Source: an uncultured Bacteroidales bacterium
Lineage (GTDB): Bacteria > Bacteroidota > Bacteroidia > Bacteroidales > Paludibacteraceae
NCBI GenBank assembly: GCA_903873355.1
Contig: CAIQOG010000395.1
Span: 1 to 10,879 of the forward strand
Length of the DNA: 10,879 nucleotides
Reading direction: 5' to 3'
Shown here: positions 1 to 5,538 of the stretch, piece after piece
Layout of the letters: each line of letters starts with the position of its first letter
Position numbering within the stretch: the stretch's first letter is position 1
Notes under the pieces: model-generated
What the model was told of the DNA's origin: nothing
Seen by the model: the letters and a program-made list of their open reading frames with translations, nothing else
The model's database searches: none
Program-made: the position numbers and the translations under genes

Positions 1-1090
1 AATTAGGATAATTAAATGAGCTGCTGTAAGGAATAAGTATAAATGATGAGCCATTAAAATTATACGAGCTATTAATATTCCCAAATCTATCAGTAGTCAA
101 AGCAACTCCATTAACTACTCCATTATTTCCATTTCCACTTTCATCATTGGCATTCCCATTAAAAGGATACCATGCCATAAGCCCATCTACTGGAAATTTC
201 CAATTCTCAAAGTTTAGGTTATTTATTAGGCTATTCAACTGGATATTTATCGTTTTCTGATAATTCCTAAAAAACTTATATTTCCCCGCTGCGGTAACGA
301 TAGTTCCGCTTGCACTTGTCCATTTAGCTGTTATAGCTATTGAATCCCCAAATATATTGGCATTAGTATTAATGTTCGTGAATGTGTTAGTTGAAGTTGC
401 AAATTGTCGAACGGTATAAACAGAGGTTTTAGTGCTATTTAACTTCAAAGTATCATCACCTAAGTATATCTCCATGCTGCCAGAAGTCAGAGCATCCACC
501 ATGAAGTTAATACCAAATCCCATGCGAAGCAAGGTGAAATCAATACTGGTAGTGCCTTTGTCTAATATTATCGTTTTGGTTGAATAAAACGCATCCACCT
601 CTGGATAGGCTTTGGTAGCTGCACTCATTCCAATACTGCTTGCTAAGTCAATGTCTTTCAGCGCATCACCTTTAATGAATTTGTTTTTTAAAGGCGTTTT
701 GTTCGGTAAAAAATAATTAGTACCTGCTGTATCTACAACCGCTTTCAGCCCTTTTCCTGTTCCTGTCTTATAGGCTGAAACTTTAAATTTATAGGTTTTA
801 GACGTAGTGAGAGCCAGTTCCATTTTGCTTACATCGTTGAATAGCCCGTAATAACTGGGTGCATCGTTTTCGTACACCTGAATAGCGTATACCACCGAAT
901 CAGCTGCGGTTGCTGATTTCATTTTCATAAGCCTGTCACCTTTTACTTTCATTGGTTCGTTACTGCCTTCGCTTAAAGAGATAAAAGAAGGGTTCAGCAT
1001 TACGGTTACAAGTGATTCTACATCATTGTTGCTTTTGCACGAAAACAATGCAACAGATAGCACAGCCAGAATAAATAATTGTTTTTTCAT
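1..1090 (-). CDS. LamG-domain surface lipoprotein (5' part only, runs off the window)
   Basis: An open frame of 363 codons starts at the ATG at 1090 and continues past base 1, so the C-terminus is missing. The N-terminus is a lipoprotein signal: MKK, a hydrophobic stretch and a lipobox ending LFSC, giving a lipidated Cys18 followed by KSNNDVES. Residues about 25-290 are a beta-rich extracellular-type region that I do not recognise firmly; it has some fimbrillin-like flavour (YKFKVSAYKTG). From residue about 304 the sequence reads LMAWYPFNGNANDESGNGNN and then TDRFGNINSSYNFNGSS. This is the typical opening of a concanavalin A-like LamG/Laminin_G_3 domain in Bacteroidota surface proteins. Likely role: an outer-membrane-anchored binding or adhesion protein; the ligand is unknown. 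I see no TAnnTTTG promoter in the 75 bases between its start and the upstream hairpin terminator, so it may depend on readthrough from the RNA locus upstream. Confidence 0.85.
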   Translation of the reverse strand, partial: MKKQLFILAVLSVALFSCKSNNDVESLVTVMLNPSFISLSEGSNEPMKVKGDRLMKMKSATAADSVVYAIQVYENDAPSYYGLFNDVSKMELALTTSKTYKFKVSAYKTGTGKGLKAVVDTAGTNYFLPNKTPLKNKFIKGDALKDIDLASSIGMSAATKAYPEVDAFYSTKTIILDKGTTSIDFTLLRMGFGINFMVDALTSGSMEIYLGDDTLKLNSTKTSVYTVRQFATSTNTFTNINTNANIFGDSIAITAKWTSASGTIVTAAGKYKFFRNYQKTINIQLNSLINNLNFENWKFPVDGLMAWYPFNGNANDESGNGNNGVVNGVALTTDRFGNINSSYNFNGSSFILIPYSSSFNYPN

Positions 1091-1164
1091 ACTTTGTTGA
1101 TTTAATTGTGCCTACTCTAAGCTTTTTGGCATTCGCATATATTAACCTATTCTCTTTTGGACAT

Positions 1165-1196
1165 AAAAAAAGCGTGGTACTTCAACCGTATCACGC
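1165..1196 (-). terminator. Hairpin plus U7, intrinsic terminator-like
   Basis: On the minus strand the arms GCGTGATAC (1196-1188) and GTACCACGC (1180-1172) pair around a 7-base loop, with one A·C mismatch, and are followed directly by seven T residues (1171-1165). It would end transcripts coming from the promoter at 1387-1417, 75 bases before the lipoprotein start codon. On the plus strand the stem is better paired (G·U instead of A·C), but there is no U tract after it. Confidence 0.6.
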
Positions 1197-1382
1197 CTCT
1201 TAGGTACGACCAAGTACCCGACAACAATAATAAGTTAAAGCCCACGCCATTTGGCGCAGGCGTTTACTAACTTATTCTTTGCTGTATATAAAAATTTGGT
1301 CGTTTTAAGAGGCAAGAACAAAAGCTAACGCTTTGCAAATATGTAATGCTGCTATCGCTATAACAGACGAGTTATTTTAATG
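1165..1382 (-). ncRNA. Candidate structured RNA or regulated leader, about 215 nt
   Basis: A consensus promoter (1387-1417) should start minus-strand transcription near 1380-1382, and a hairpin with a U tract ends it at about 1165. In between lies a nested structure. The outer stem is 1195-1202 with 1306-1313 (8 pairs). After a small internal loop comes 1206-1211 with 1298-1303 (6 pairs). Inside this, 1229-1237 pairs with 1268-1276 (9 pairs), and 1240-1248 pairs with 1253-1261 around an AAAU loop. This last stem is complete on the minus strand through U·G and G·U wobbles, which become C·A and A·C mismatches on the plus strand. A small hairpin also lies near 1319-1336. No reading frame of note crosses it. 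I cannot assign it to a known RNA family. It could be a stand-alone small RNA, an attenuated leader of the lipoprotein gene, or a recombination site that folds. Confidence 0.5.
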
Positions 1383-1386
1383 AATG

Positions 1387-1417
1387 CAAATGTATGAATA
1401 ATTTTATAATTTACAAA
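1387..1417 (-). promoter_or_regulatory. Consensus Bacteroidota promoter just after the small recombinase gene
   Basis: Read on the minus strand, TTTG (1417-1414), a 19-base spacer, then TACATTTG (1394-1387) match the Bacteroidota -33/-7 pattern (TTTG, 19-21, TAnnTTTG). It begins 8 bases after the stop codon of the recombinase gene and points at the structured region. Its -7 half, with part of the spacer, is a near copy of the recombinase gene's own promoter. Confidence 0.65.
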
Positions 1418-1425
1418 TTTTAATG

Positions 1426-2034
1426 TTATTTATTTACAAAGGCAAGCTTTTTGATTTTTGTTATCGTGTTTATGTGCACACCAGCCAATTTAGCAGCTTC
1501 GGTTAACTTATACCCCTTTTTTATATATTCAAGGGCTTTTTTGTTTTTTGGCTTGTCTAAAAATGTGTGAACATCCTCTGTTGTTCCCTCTACTCTCCCT
1601 TTGTAAACTCCTTTAAGTTTTGCTATCCGTACTCCTTCTAATTGACGTTCCCGAATTTGCGAGCGTTCCATTTCTCCAACCGTGCCGAGAATACTTATCA
1701 TTAGCTTTGCAATAGGATTTTCCTTTCCGTTTTCATCCATAGTACGCAAGCCCTGACTAAGAAATACTATTGGGATGTTTCTTTCCGTAAAGAAATGAAT
1801 CGTATTAAGTATATCCCTAAGATTACGTCCTAACCTGTCAATTGTCCAGACGGATAAACAAGTTACGATTCCGTTATCAATTAGCTTTGCAATCTCCTTT
1901 CCACCCTCTCTCTGAAAAAATGGGATTGAACCGCTACATTTGTCTTCAACAACTAGTTTAAAATCCGATTCATTGATTCGTTGGCGGTCTGTCCTTTGGT
2001 CGATACTGGAAACCCGACAATATAAAATATTCAT
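1426..2034 (-). CDS. Small serine recombinase (resolvase/invertase family)
   Basis: The 202-residue protein is typical in length for Hin/Pin/Tn3-resolvase enzymes, which cut and rejoin DNA at two short sites for inversion or resolution. The catalytic domain opens YCRVSS with Ser9 as the nucleophile and Arg7 beside it. The conserved DRLGR (66-70) follows, then the long helix beginning near GEMERSQIRER (120-130). A C-terminal helix-turn-helix covers about 165-198 (LTEAAKLAGVHINTITKIKK). All key residues I can check are present, so it should be active. The ATG at 2034 lies 35 bases from a consensus -7 box. It is divergent from the large recombinase unit and shares its control region. Its target site is unknown; possible roles are inversion of a nearby segment or resolution of the mobile element. 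A Mpi-like phase-variation role near the surface lipoprotein is only a guess. Confidence 0.93.
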   Translation of the reverse strand: MNILYCRVSSIDQRTDRQRINESDFKLVVEDKCSGSIPFFQREGGKEIAKLIDNGIVTCLSVWTIDRLGRNLRDILNTIHFFTERNIPIVFLSQGLRTMDENGKENPIAKLMISILGTVGEMERSQIRERQLEGVRIAKLKGVYKGRVEGTTEDVHTFLDKPKNKKALEYIKKGYKLTEAAKLAGVHINTITKIKKLAFVNK

Positions 2035-2069
2035 ATACTCACAAATTTAGATTAGTACTATTTATACTT

Positions 2070-2100
2070 CAAATATATGAATAATTATTGGAATATGCAA
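2070..2100 (-). promoter_or_regulatory. Promoter of the small serine recombinase gene
   Basis: On the minus strand TTG (2100-2098), a 20-base spacer and TATATTTG (2077-2070) match the Bacteroidota promoter consensus. The predicted start is about 30 bases upstream of the ATG at 2034. Bases 2070-2086 match 1387-1403 at 16 of 17 positions, so the same -7 region sits on both sides of the gene. Confidence 0.7.
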
Positions 2101-2194
2101 GTGTTTTCACATAAATATCACTCTAAACGATTCATATTTTGGGGTACACTCTAAAAATGTGAATAAGTATATCAAGTCTAGCAATGAAACGCTT

Positions 2195-2212
2195 TGTTAA
2201 CATTAATTAACA
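2195..2212. promoter_or_regulatory. Inverted repeat, possible operator
   Basis: TGTTAA (2195-2200), a 6-base spacer and TTAACA (2207-2212) form a perfect inverted repeat in the region between the two divergent recombinase promoters, 30 bases upstream of the plus-strand -33 element. It could bind a dimeric regulator. It is A/T-rich and short, so chance is possible. Confidence 0.3.
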
Positions 2213-2242
2213 CTTGTATGTAAAGTTAGTCCGTGAGTAAAC

Positions 2243-2273
2243 TTGTTTTTTACATAAAATATTTGTACATTTG
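2243..2273 (+). promoter_or_regulatory. Promoter of the large recombinase unit
   Basis: TTG (2243-2245), a 20-base spacer and TACATTTG (2266-2273) match the Bacteroidota promoter consensus exactly at the -7 box. Transcription would start near 2280, about 46 bases before the first small ORF. Confidence 0.7.
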
Positions 2274-2325
2274 TTTGTGTCTGAATTTCTTGAAAACTAA
2301 ATAACAAAATCTAAAATAAAAAATT

Positions 2326-2454
2326 ATGAAAATGACGGTAGCATATAGATGTGGCGGTAGCACTTGGCATCTATTATTAATGCTTTACAAGGTATCTGAG
2401 ATAAATAATAAAAGTATTAACCATTTAAACCAATGCAGGAGTATGAGAATGTAA
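2326..2454 (+). CDS. Possible 42-residue leader ORF
   Basis: This is the first ATG after the predicted transcription start. The peptide begins MKMTVAYRCGGSTWHLLLML and ends HLNQCRSMRM, and I do not recognise it. It overlaps the next small ORF (start 2433) by 22 bases in another frame. The position fits either a leader peptide or a small element-borne regulator such as an excision factor, but no helix-turn-helix is visible. It may be a chance frame; the evidence is only its position after the promoter and the intact start and stop. Confidence 0.35.
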   Translation: MKMTVAYRCGGSTWHLLLMLYKVSEINNKSINHLNQCRSMRM

Positions 2455-2594
2455 AACTAAAACCAAAAGATGTACGACAATTTGAAAATTTTGTTTCATT
2501 GTCGGATGAAGAGATAACTCCAATTCTTGCATTTTTATATGAATTGGCTAAAATAGAAACTAAAATAACAACAAACTTAAACCTAACTAAATGA
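2433..2594 (+). CDS. Small acidic protein, 53 residues, coupled to the large recombinase
   Basis: The frame runs from ATG 2433 to a TGA that overlaps the recombinase start codon as ATGA (2591-2594), the usual mark of translational coupling. The product begins MQEYENVKLKPKDVRQFENF and continues SLSDEEITPILAFLYELAKIETKITTNLNLTK. It looks like a compact, mostly helical, acidic protein with the look of real coding sequence: charged and hydrophobic residues alternate. I do not recognise a family. Because it is made with the recombinase it may be a partner such as a directionality factor or an accessory subunit; that is inference from position only. An alternative ATG at 2443 is in a different frame and is not used here. 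Confidence 0.62.
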   Translation: MQEYENVKLKPKDVRQFENFVSLSDEEITPILAFLYELAKIETKITTNLNLTK

Positions 2595-4141
2595 AAAAAG
2601 TAATTGTATACTGTCGTGTAAGTACGGACGAACAATCGTTCAATAATAGTCTTGATTATCAAGAAATGAGATTAAAAGAGTATTGTAAAATAATGGAATA
2701 TGAAATCGTAGAAATAATAAGAGATGACAAAAGCGGGAAAAATTTTAACCGAACTGGGTGGAAAAATCTTCGCAATATTTGTAAGGTAAAAGGCAATAAT
2801 ATTGAATTGATACTCTTTCTACGTTGGGATAGGTTTTCACGTGATTTGGGTCTGTCACTACACGAAATTGAGTTTTTTAAAAAACACAAAATTCAACTTA
2901 ACTCTTCCGAACAACCGCTTGATTTTGAAAATCCAAATAATATTTTATTACTGGCAATGTATTTGGCAATTCCAGAAGCTGAAAGAAATAACATAAGCAT
3001 TCGAACAAAAGAAGGCACATACAAAGCTCAACTTTCTGGTAAATGCACCAATAAAGCTCCGAAGGGTTATATAAATGACAGGTCGGATGAACGGAACAAA
3101 CGAGCAGTAATCAATAAGGAAGAAGCAAAGCATGTTCAATGGGCTTTTCAAGAAGCAGCTAAAGGGGTTAAATCTATAGAAGTTATTCGGATAGAGAGTT
3201 ATAAACGAGGCTTAAAATTGCAGAAGAGTGCTTTCCCCGACATGCTAAAAAATCAATTCTACATAGGTAAAGTTTCTGTGATGGCTTGGAAGGATAAACC
3301 AAAGCATTGGACTGATGGAATTCACCAACCACTAATAGATGAAGAAACGTTCTGGAAAGTTCAAGAATTACATTTCGAATTGAAAAAGAAGAAACCGAAA
3401 CTGTGTAAAACCTCAACAGATGAATTTTATTTAAGACGCTTTTTGAAATGTCCTCATTGTGGAATGGGTCTAACTGGTTGTTATAGTAAAGGTAACGGTG
3501 GTGAATATCCATACTACAAATGTCCAAACTGCAATAAATTCAATAAAAATGCGATTAAATCCAATGAACTTTTTATTAAATATGTCCATTCATTAAAGCC
3601 CAATAATGATATTTTAAAGTTGTATGCTACTATATTTAGTGAAGTGAATTCAGATTCAAATAAGGATGTAAACAGAGAAATAGTAGAAGCAATTACGAAG
3701 AAAAAAAATGAAGAACAACGAATTGAAAAAATTGATATTGATTATTCTGATGGAAAAATAGAGTTTGAAAGCTATAATAGGATGGTGGAAGGTATTAAAA
3801 CTCGTATTTTGGAGTGTGAAAATAATATCTTTCGTTTAACTCAACTATCAAAAAACAATCTGGAACAAAAATTTGACTACTCAGTGAATCTGTTAGCCAA
3901 TTTAGGGGGGATACTTAATACAGCTGACTTAGAGGATAAAATTAATATTATTGGTTTGATGTTCCCAAATAAAATTGAATTTGACGGAAATGAATATCGA
4001 ACCAATTCTTACAACAAAGTTCTTGATGTTATATTTCAGGAAACCAGTTATTTAAAGGGACAAAAAAAAGAAGAAACAGATAAAATATCTGCTTCTTCCG
4101 TTCCTGTACCCAGAGCCGGGATCGAACCGGCATGGAAGTGA
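2591..4141 (+). CDS. Large serine recombinase (site-specific integrase of a mobile element)
   Basis: The 516-residue protein has the order expected of large serine integrases. The N-terminal resolvase domain carries YCRVS with catalytic Ser11 and RWDRFSRD (78-85). A recombinase domain follows at about 157-265 (APKGY at 156-160). Then comes a zinc ribbon with C287, C290, C311 and C314, and a charged, probably coiled-coil segment at about 365-425. Such enzymes integrate and excise elements between short att sites. The start overlaps the stop of the preceding small ORF (ATGA). The end is odd: residues 506-516 (VPRAGIEPAWK) and the stop codon are the antisense of the 3' part of tRNA-Leu. The true element-encoded C-terminus may therefore differ in the excised form. 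No frameshift or missing catalytic residue is seen. The size and zinc ribbon make it clearly different from the small recombinase at 1426-2034. Confidence 0.95.
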   Translation: MKKVIVYCRVSTDEQSFNNSLDYQEMRLKEYCKIMEYEIVEIIRDDKSGKNFNRTGWKNLRNICKVKGNNIELILFLRWDRFSRDLGLSLHEIEFFKKHKIQLNSSEQPLDFENPNNILLLAMYLAIPEAERNNISIRTKEGTYKAQLSGKCTNKAPKGYINDRSDERNKRAVINKEEAKHVQWAFQEAAKGVKSIEVIRIESYKRGLKLQKSAFPDMLKNQFYIGKVSVMAWKDKPKHWTDGIHQPLIDEETFWKVQELHFELKKKKPKLCKTSTDEFYLRRFLKCPHCGMGLTGCYSKGNGGEYPYYKCPNCNKFNKNAIKSNELFIKYVHSLKPNNDILKLYATIFSEVNSDSNKDVNREIVEAITKKKNEEQRIEKIDIDYSDGKIEFESYNRMVEGIKTRILECENNIFRLTQLSKNNLEQKFDYSVNLLANLGGILNTADLEDKINIIGLMFPNKIEFDGNEYRTNSYNKVLDVIFQETSYLKGQKKEETDKISASSVPVPRAGIEPAWK

Positions 4142-4190
4142 ATCCACTGGTGTTTGAGACCAGCGCGTCTACCAATTCCGCCATCTGGGC
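4107..4190 (-). tRNA. tRNA-Leu (anticodon CAA)
   Basis: The minus strand folds as a type II tRNA of 84 nt without CCA. The acceptor is GCCCAGA with TCTGGGT; the D arm contains GAATTGGTAGAC. The anticodon stem is CTGGT/ACCAG with loop CTCAAAC, giving CAA at 4156-4154. A long variable arm (TGGA/TCCA) and a normal T arm with GTTCGATCC follow. Anticodon CAA, the long arm and A73 identify leucine (codon UUG). The first pair is G1·U72 instead of the usual G-C, and the bases after A73 read CAG, so CCA is not encoded. This end overlaps the large recombinase gene by 35 bases on the opposite strand. A changed 3' end is what integration into the tRNA could leave, but G·U may also be native. Confidence 0.95.
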
Positions 4191-4200
4191 AATTGCGGTG

Positions 4201-4231
4201 CAAAAGTAAGGAATTTTTTGGAAATGGCAAA
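4201..4231 (-). promoter_or_regulatory. Promoter of tRNA-Leu
   Basis: On the minus strand TTTG (4231-4228), a 19-base spacer and TACTTTTG (4208-4201) match the Bacteroidota consensus. The box ends 10 bases before the first base of the tRNA, so the 5' leader is very short. Confidence 0.75.
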
Positions 4232-4240
4232 CTCACATTC

Positions 4241-4267
4241 AATTAATAATTAATAATTAATAATTAT
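4241..4267. repeat. Heptamer tandem repeat (AATTAAT)
   Basis: Three exact AATTAAT units and a partial fourth lie between the tRNA promoter and the 3' end of the methyltransferase gene. Similar A/T heptamers occur at 5481-5497 and 10079-10091. Confidence 0.6.
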
Positions 4268-4310
4268 CAATTAAAACTGCCTGTAAATCAACATTTTGTT
4301 TCTGAATGGA

Positions 4311-5474
4311 TTATGGATTTGATTTTTTCTTTGCCACGAAATCATTTCGTTTCCCTGCAAATATATCATAGCGATTGTACCAGCAATCCAACGAGCCGTT
4401 GAGCAGGCGGATGCGTTCTGTTGGTTTCAATCCAATTTTTTCTAAACATTCTTCGTGCGAACTGATAATCCAGGCTGAACTTCCGGCAAACTTATGTTTT
4501 AATGTTGTACCCAATGCTGCATAAAGTCCGTAAATATCGTCGGATGTAATACGCTCACCATAAGGTGGATTTGTAACCACCATACATTCTGCTGCAGGAG
4601 CTTCAAGTTTTTGGACAGGCATTAATTGTAACTGAATATGTTTGGCCAGCCCTGCACTCTTAATGTTTTGTTCGGCTATTTTTATGGCAAAAGGAGAATT
4701 GTCAGAACCATAGATTTTAAAATCAAATGCTCGTTCATTGGAATCGTCGTTATACAACATGTCAAAAAGCTCACTGTCAAAGTCTTTCCACTTTTCGAAA
4801 GCGAATGACGAACGGTAAATTCCGGGCGGAATGTTGAGCGCAATCAGTGCAGCTTCAATTAAAAGTGTTCCTGAACCACACATTGGGTCAACAAAATTGG
4901 TTTGTCCTTTCCAATCGGCCAGAAGCAACATCCCTGCTGCCAGAGCTTCATTGAGCGGAGCTTCGGTTTGAGCCACACGATATCCCCGTTTATGGAGTGA
5001 TTCTCCGGAGCTGTCGAGTGAGAGCGTACATTTTTTCTCAGCAATATGGATATTTATCATCAACTCAGCACCATCCAATCGTACCGACGGACGTTGGTCG
5101 AATTTTTCTGAAAACCAGTCAGCTATAGCATCTTTCACGCGGTAGGTCACGAATTTTGAATGACGGAAAGTTTCAGAAAAAACAGTAGAATCGATAGCAA
5201 AAGTGGTGTTAACTTCCATGAAGTCAGTCCAGTTTATCTTTTTTACCTGTTCATAAACTTCATCAGGATTCGAAGCGTCAAAAGTCAGGATTGGTTTCAG
5301 AATCCGTGAAGCAGTACGGCAATAAAGATTGGCTTTGTACAACATTAATTTATCACCGGTAAAGCTTACGGCACGCCGTTGCAACTGCACATTATTTGCT
5401 CCAAGTTGCATCAACTCTGTAGCCAGCACTTCCTCCAAACCCCGAAAGGTTTTGGCAATCATTTCGAATTCCAT
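4311..5474 (-). CDS. THUMP-domain rRNA methyltransferase, RlmL-like
   Basis: This 387-residue protein is a cytoplasmic S-adenosylmethionine-dependent RNA guanine-N2 methyltransferase of the RlmL N-terminal (YcbY) type. In E. coli that enzyme makes m2G2445 of 23S rRNA. It opens FEMIAKTFRGLEEVLATEL, the family start, and a THUMP RNA-binding region spans about 38-155. LHKRGYR is at 160-166, the SAM-binding motif DPMCGSGT at 196-203 and the catalytic NPPYGER at 302-308. It lacks the second, RlmK half of the fused gamma-proteobacterial enzyme, as is normal outside that group. I chose ATG 5474; the longer TTG start at 5495 would translate part of an A/T repeat. It follows the serine acetyltransferase gene by 64 bases on the same strand and may be cotranscribed. 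Exact target base is inferred from the family. Confidence 0.9.
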   Translation of the reverse strand: MEFEMIAKTFRGLEEVLATELMQLGANNVQLQRRAVSFTGDKLMLYKANLYCRTASRILKPILTFDASNPDEVYEQVKKINWTDFMEVNTTFAIDSTVFSETFRHSKFVTYRVKDAIADWFSEKFDQRPSVRLDGAELMINIHIAEKKCTLSLDSSGESLHKRGYRVAQTEAPLNEALAAGMLLLADWKGQTNFVDPMCGSGTLLIEAALIALNIPPGIYRSSFAFEKWKDFDSELFDMLYNDDSNERAFDFKIYGSDNSPFAIKIAEQNIKSAGLAKHIQLQLMPVQKLEAPAAECMVVTNPPYGERITSDDIYGLYAALGTTLKHKFAGSSAWIISSHEECLEKIGLKPTERIRLLNGSLDCWYNRYDIFAGKRNDFVAKKKSNP

Positions 5475-5480
5475 GATTAT

Positions 5481-5497
5481 ATTATCAATTATCAATT
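5481..5497. repeat. Heptamer tandem repeat (ATTATCA)
   Basis: Two exact ATTATCA units plus a partial third lie in the 64-base gap between the methyltransferase start and the end of the acetyltransferase gene. The unit is related to the AATTAAT repeat at 4241-4267, where a single ATTATCA-like unit follows. Confidence 0.5.
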
Positions 5498-5538
5498 TCC
5501 AATTATGAATTGTAGTATTTTATTACCAATCAACCAAT

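Larger units (their letters stand above)
1426..4107. mobile_element. Candidate integrated element abutting tRNA-Leu (left end unresolved)
   Basis: Two serine recombinases, at least one coupled small ORF and an A/T-rich base composition lie directly against the 3' end of a tRNA gene, a common boundary for integrated elements. The right edge is placed at the tRNA 3' end. The left edge is a nominal choice: I find no convincing direct repeat of the tRNA 3' end in the window, so the element may continue to the left and include the RNA locus and the lipoprotein gene. No conjugation, replication or cargo genes are visible here. Confidence 0.4.

Noticed and set aside
1214..1219. GTACCC shared with the tRNA 3' end at 4106-4111, as a possible left attachment site
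   Set aside because: Only six identical bases, with weak similarity around them; such a match is expected by chance in a few kilobases.
1314..1386. Integron attC-like site in the folded region
   Set aside because: The core motifs RYYYAAC and GTTRRRY are not present at the ends of the inverted repeats, and no tyrosine integron integrase is seen.
2417..2662. Minus-strand frame of 81 codons
   Set aside because: It lies opposite the coupled small ORF and the recombinase start, and its product is low-complexity with no recognisable feature.
4048..4242. Minus-strand frame containing GGIGRRAGLKHQWIHFHAGSIPALGT
   Set aside because: This is a translation of the tRNA-Leu gene itself, a well-known artefact, not a protein.
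5475..5495. Longer N-terminus of the RlmL-like protein from a TTG
   Set aside because: It would translate an A/T repeat (IIDNII); the family's N-terminus begins near the ATG at 5474.
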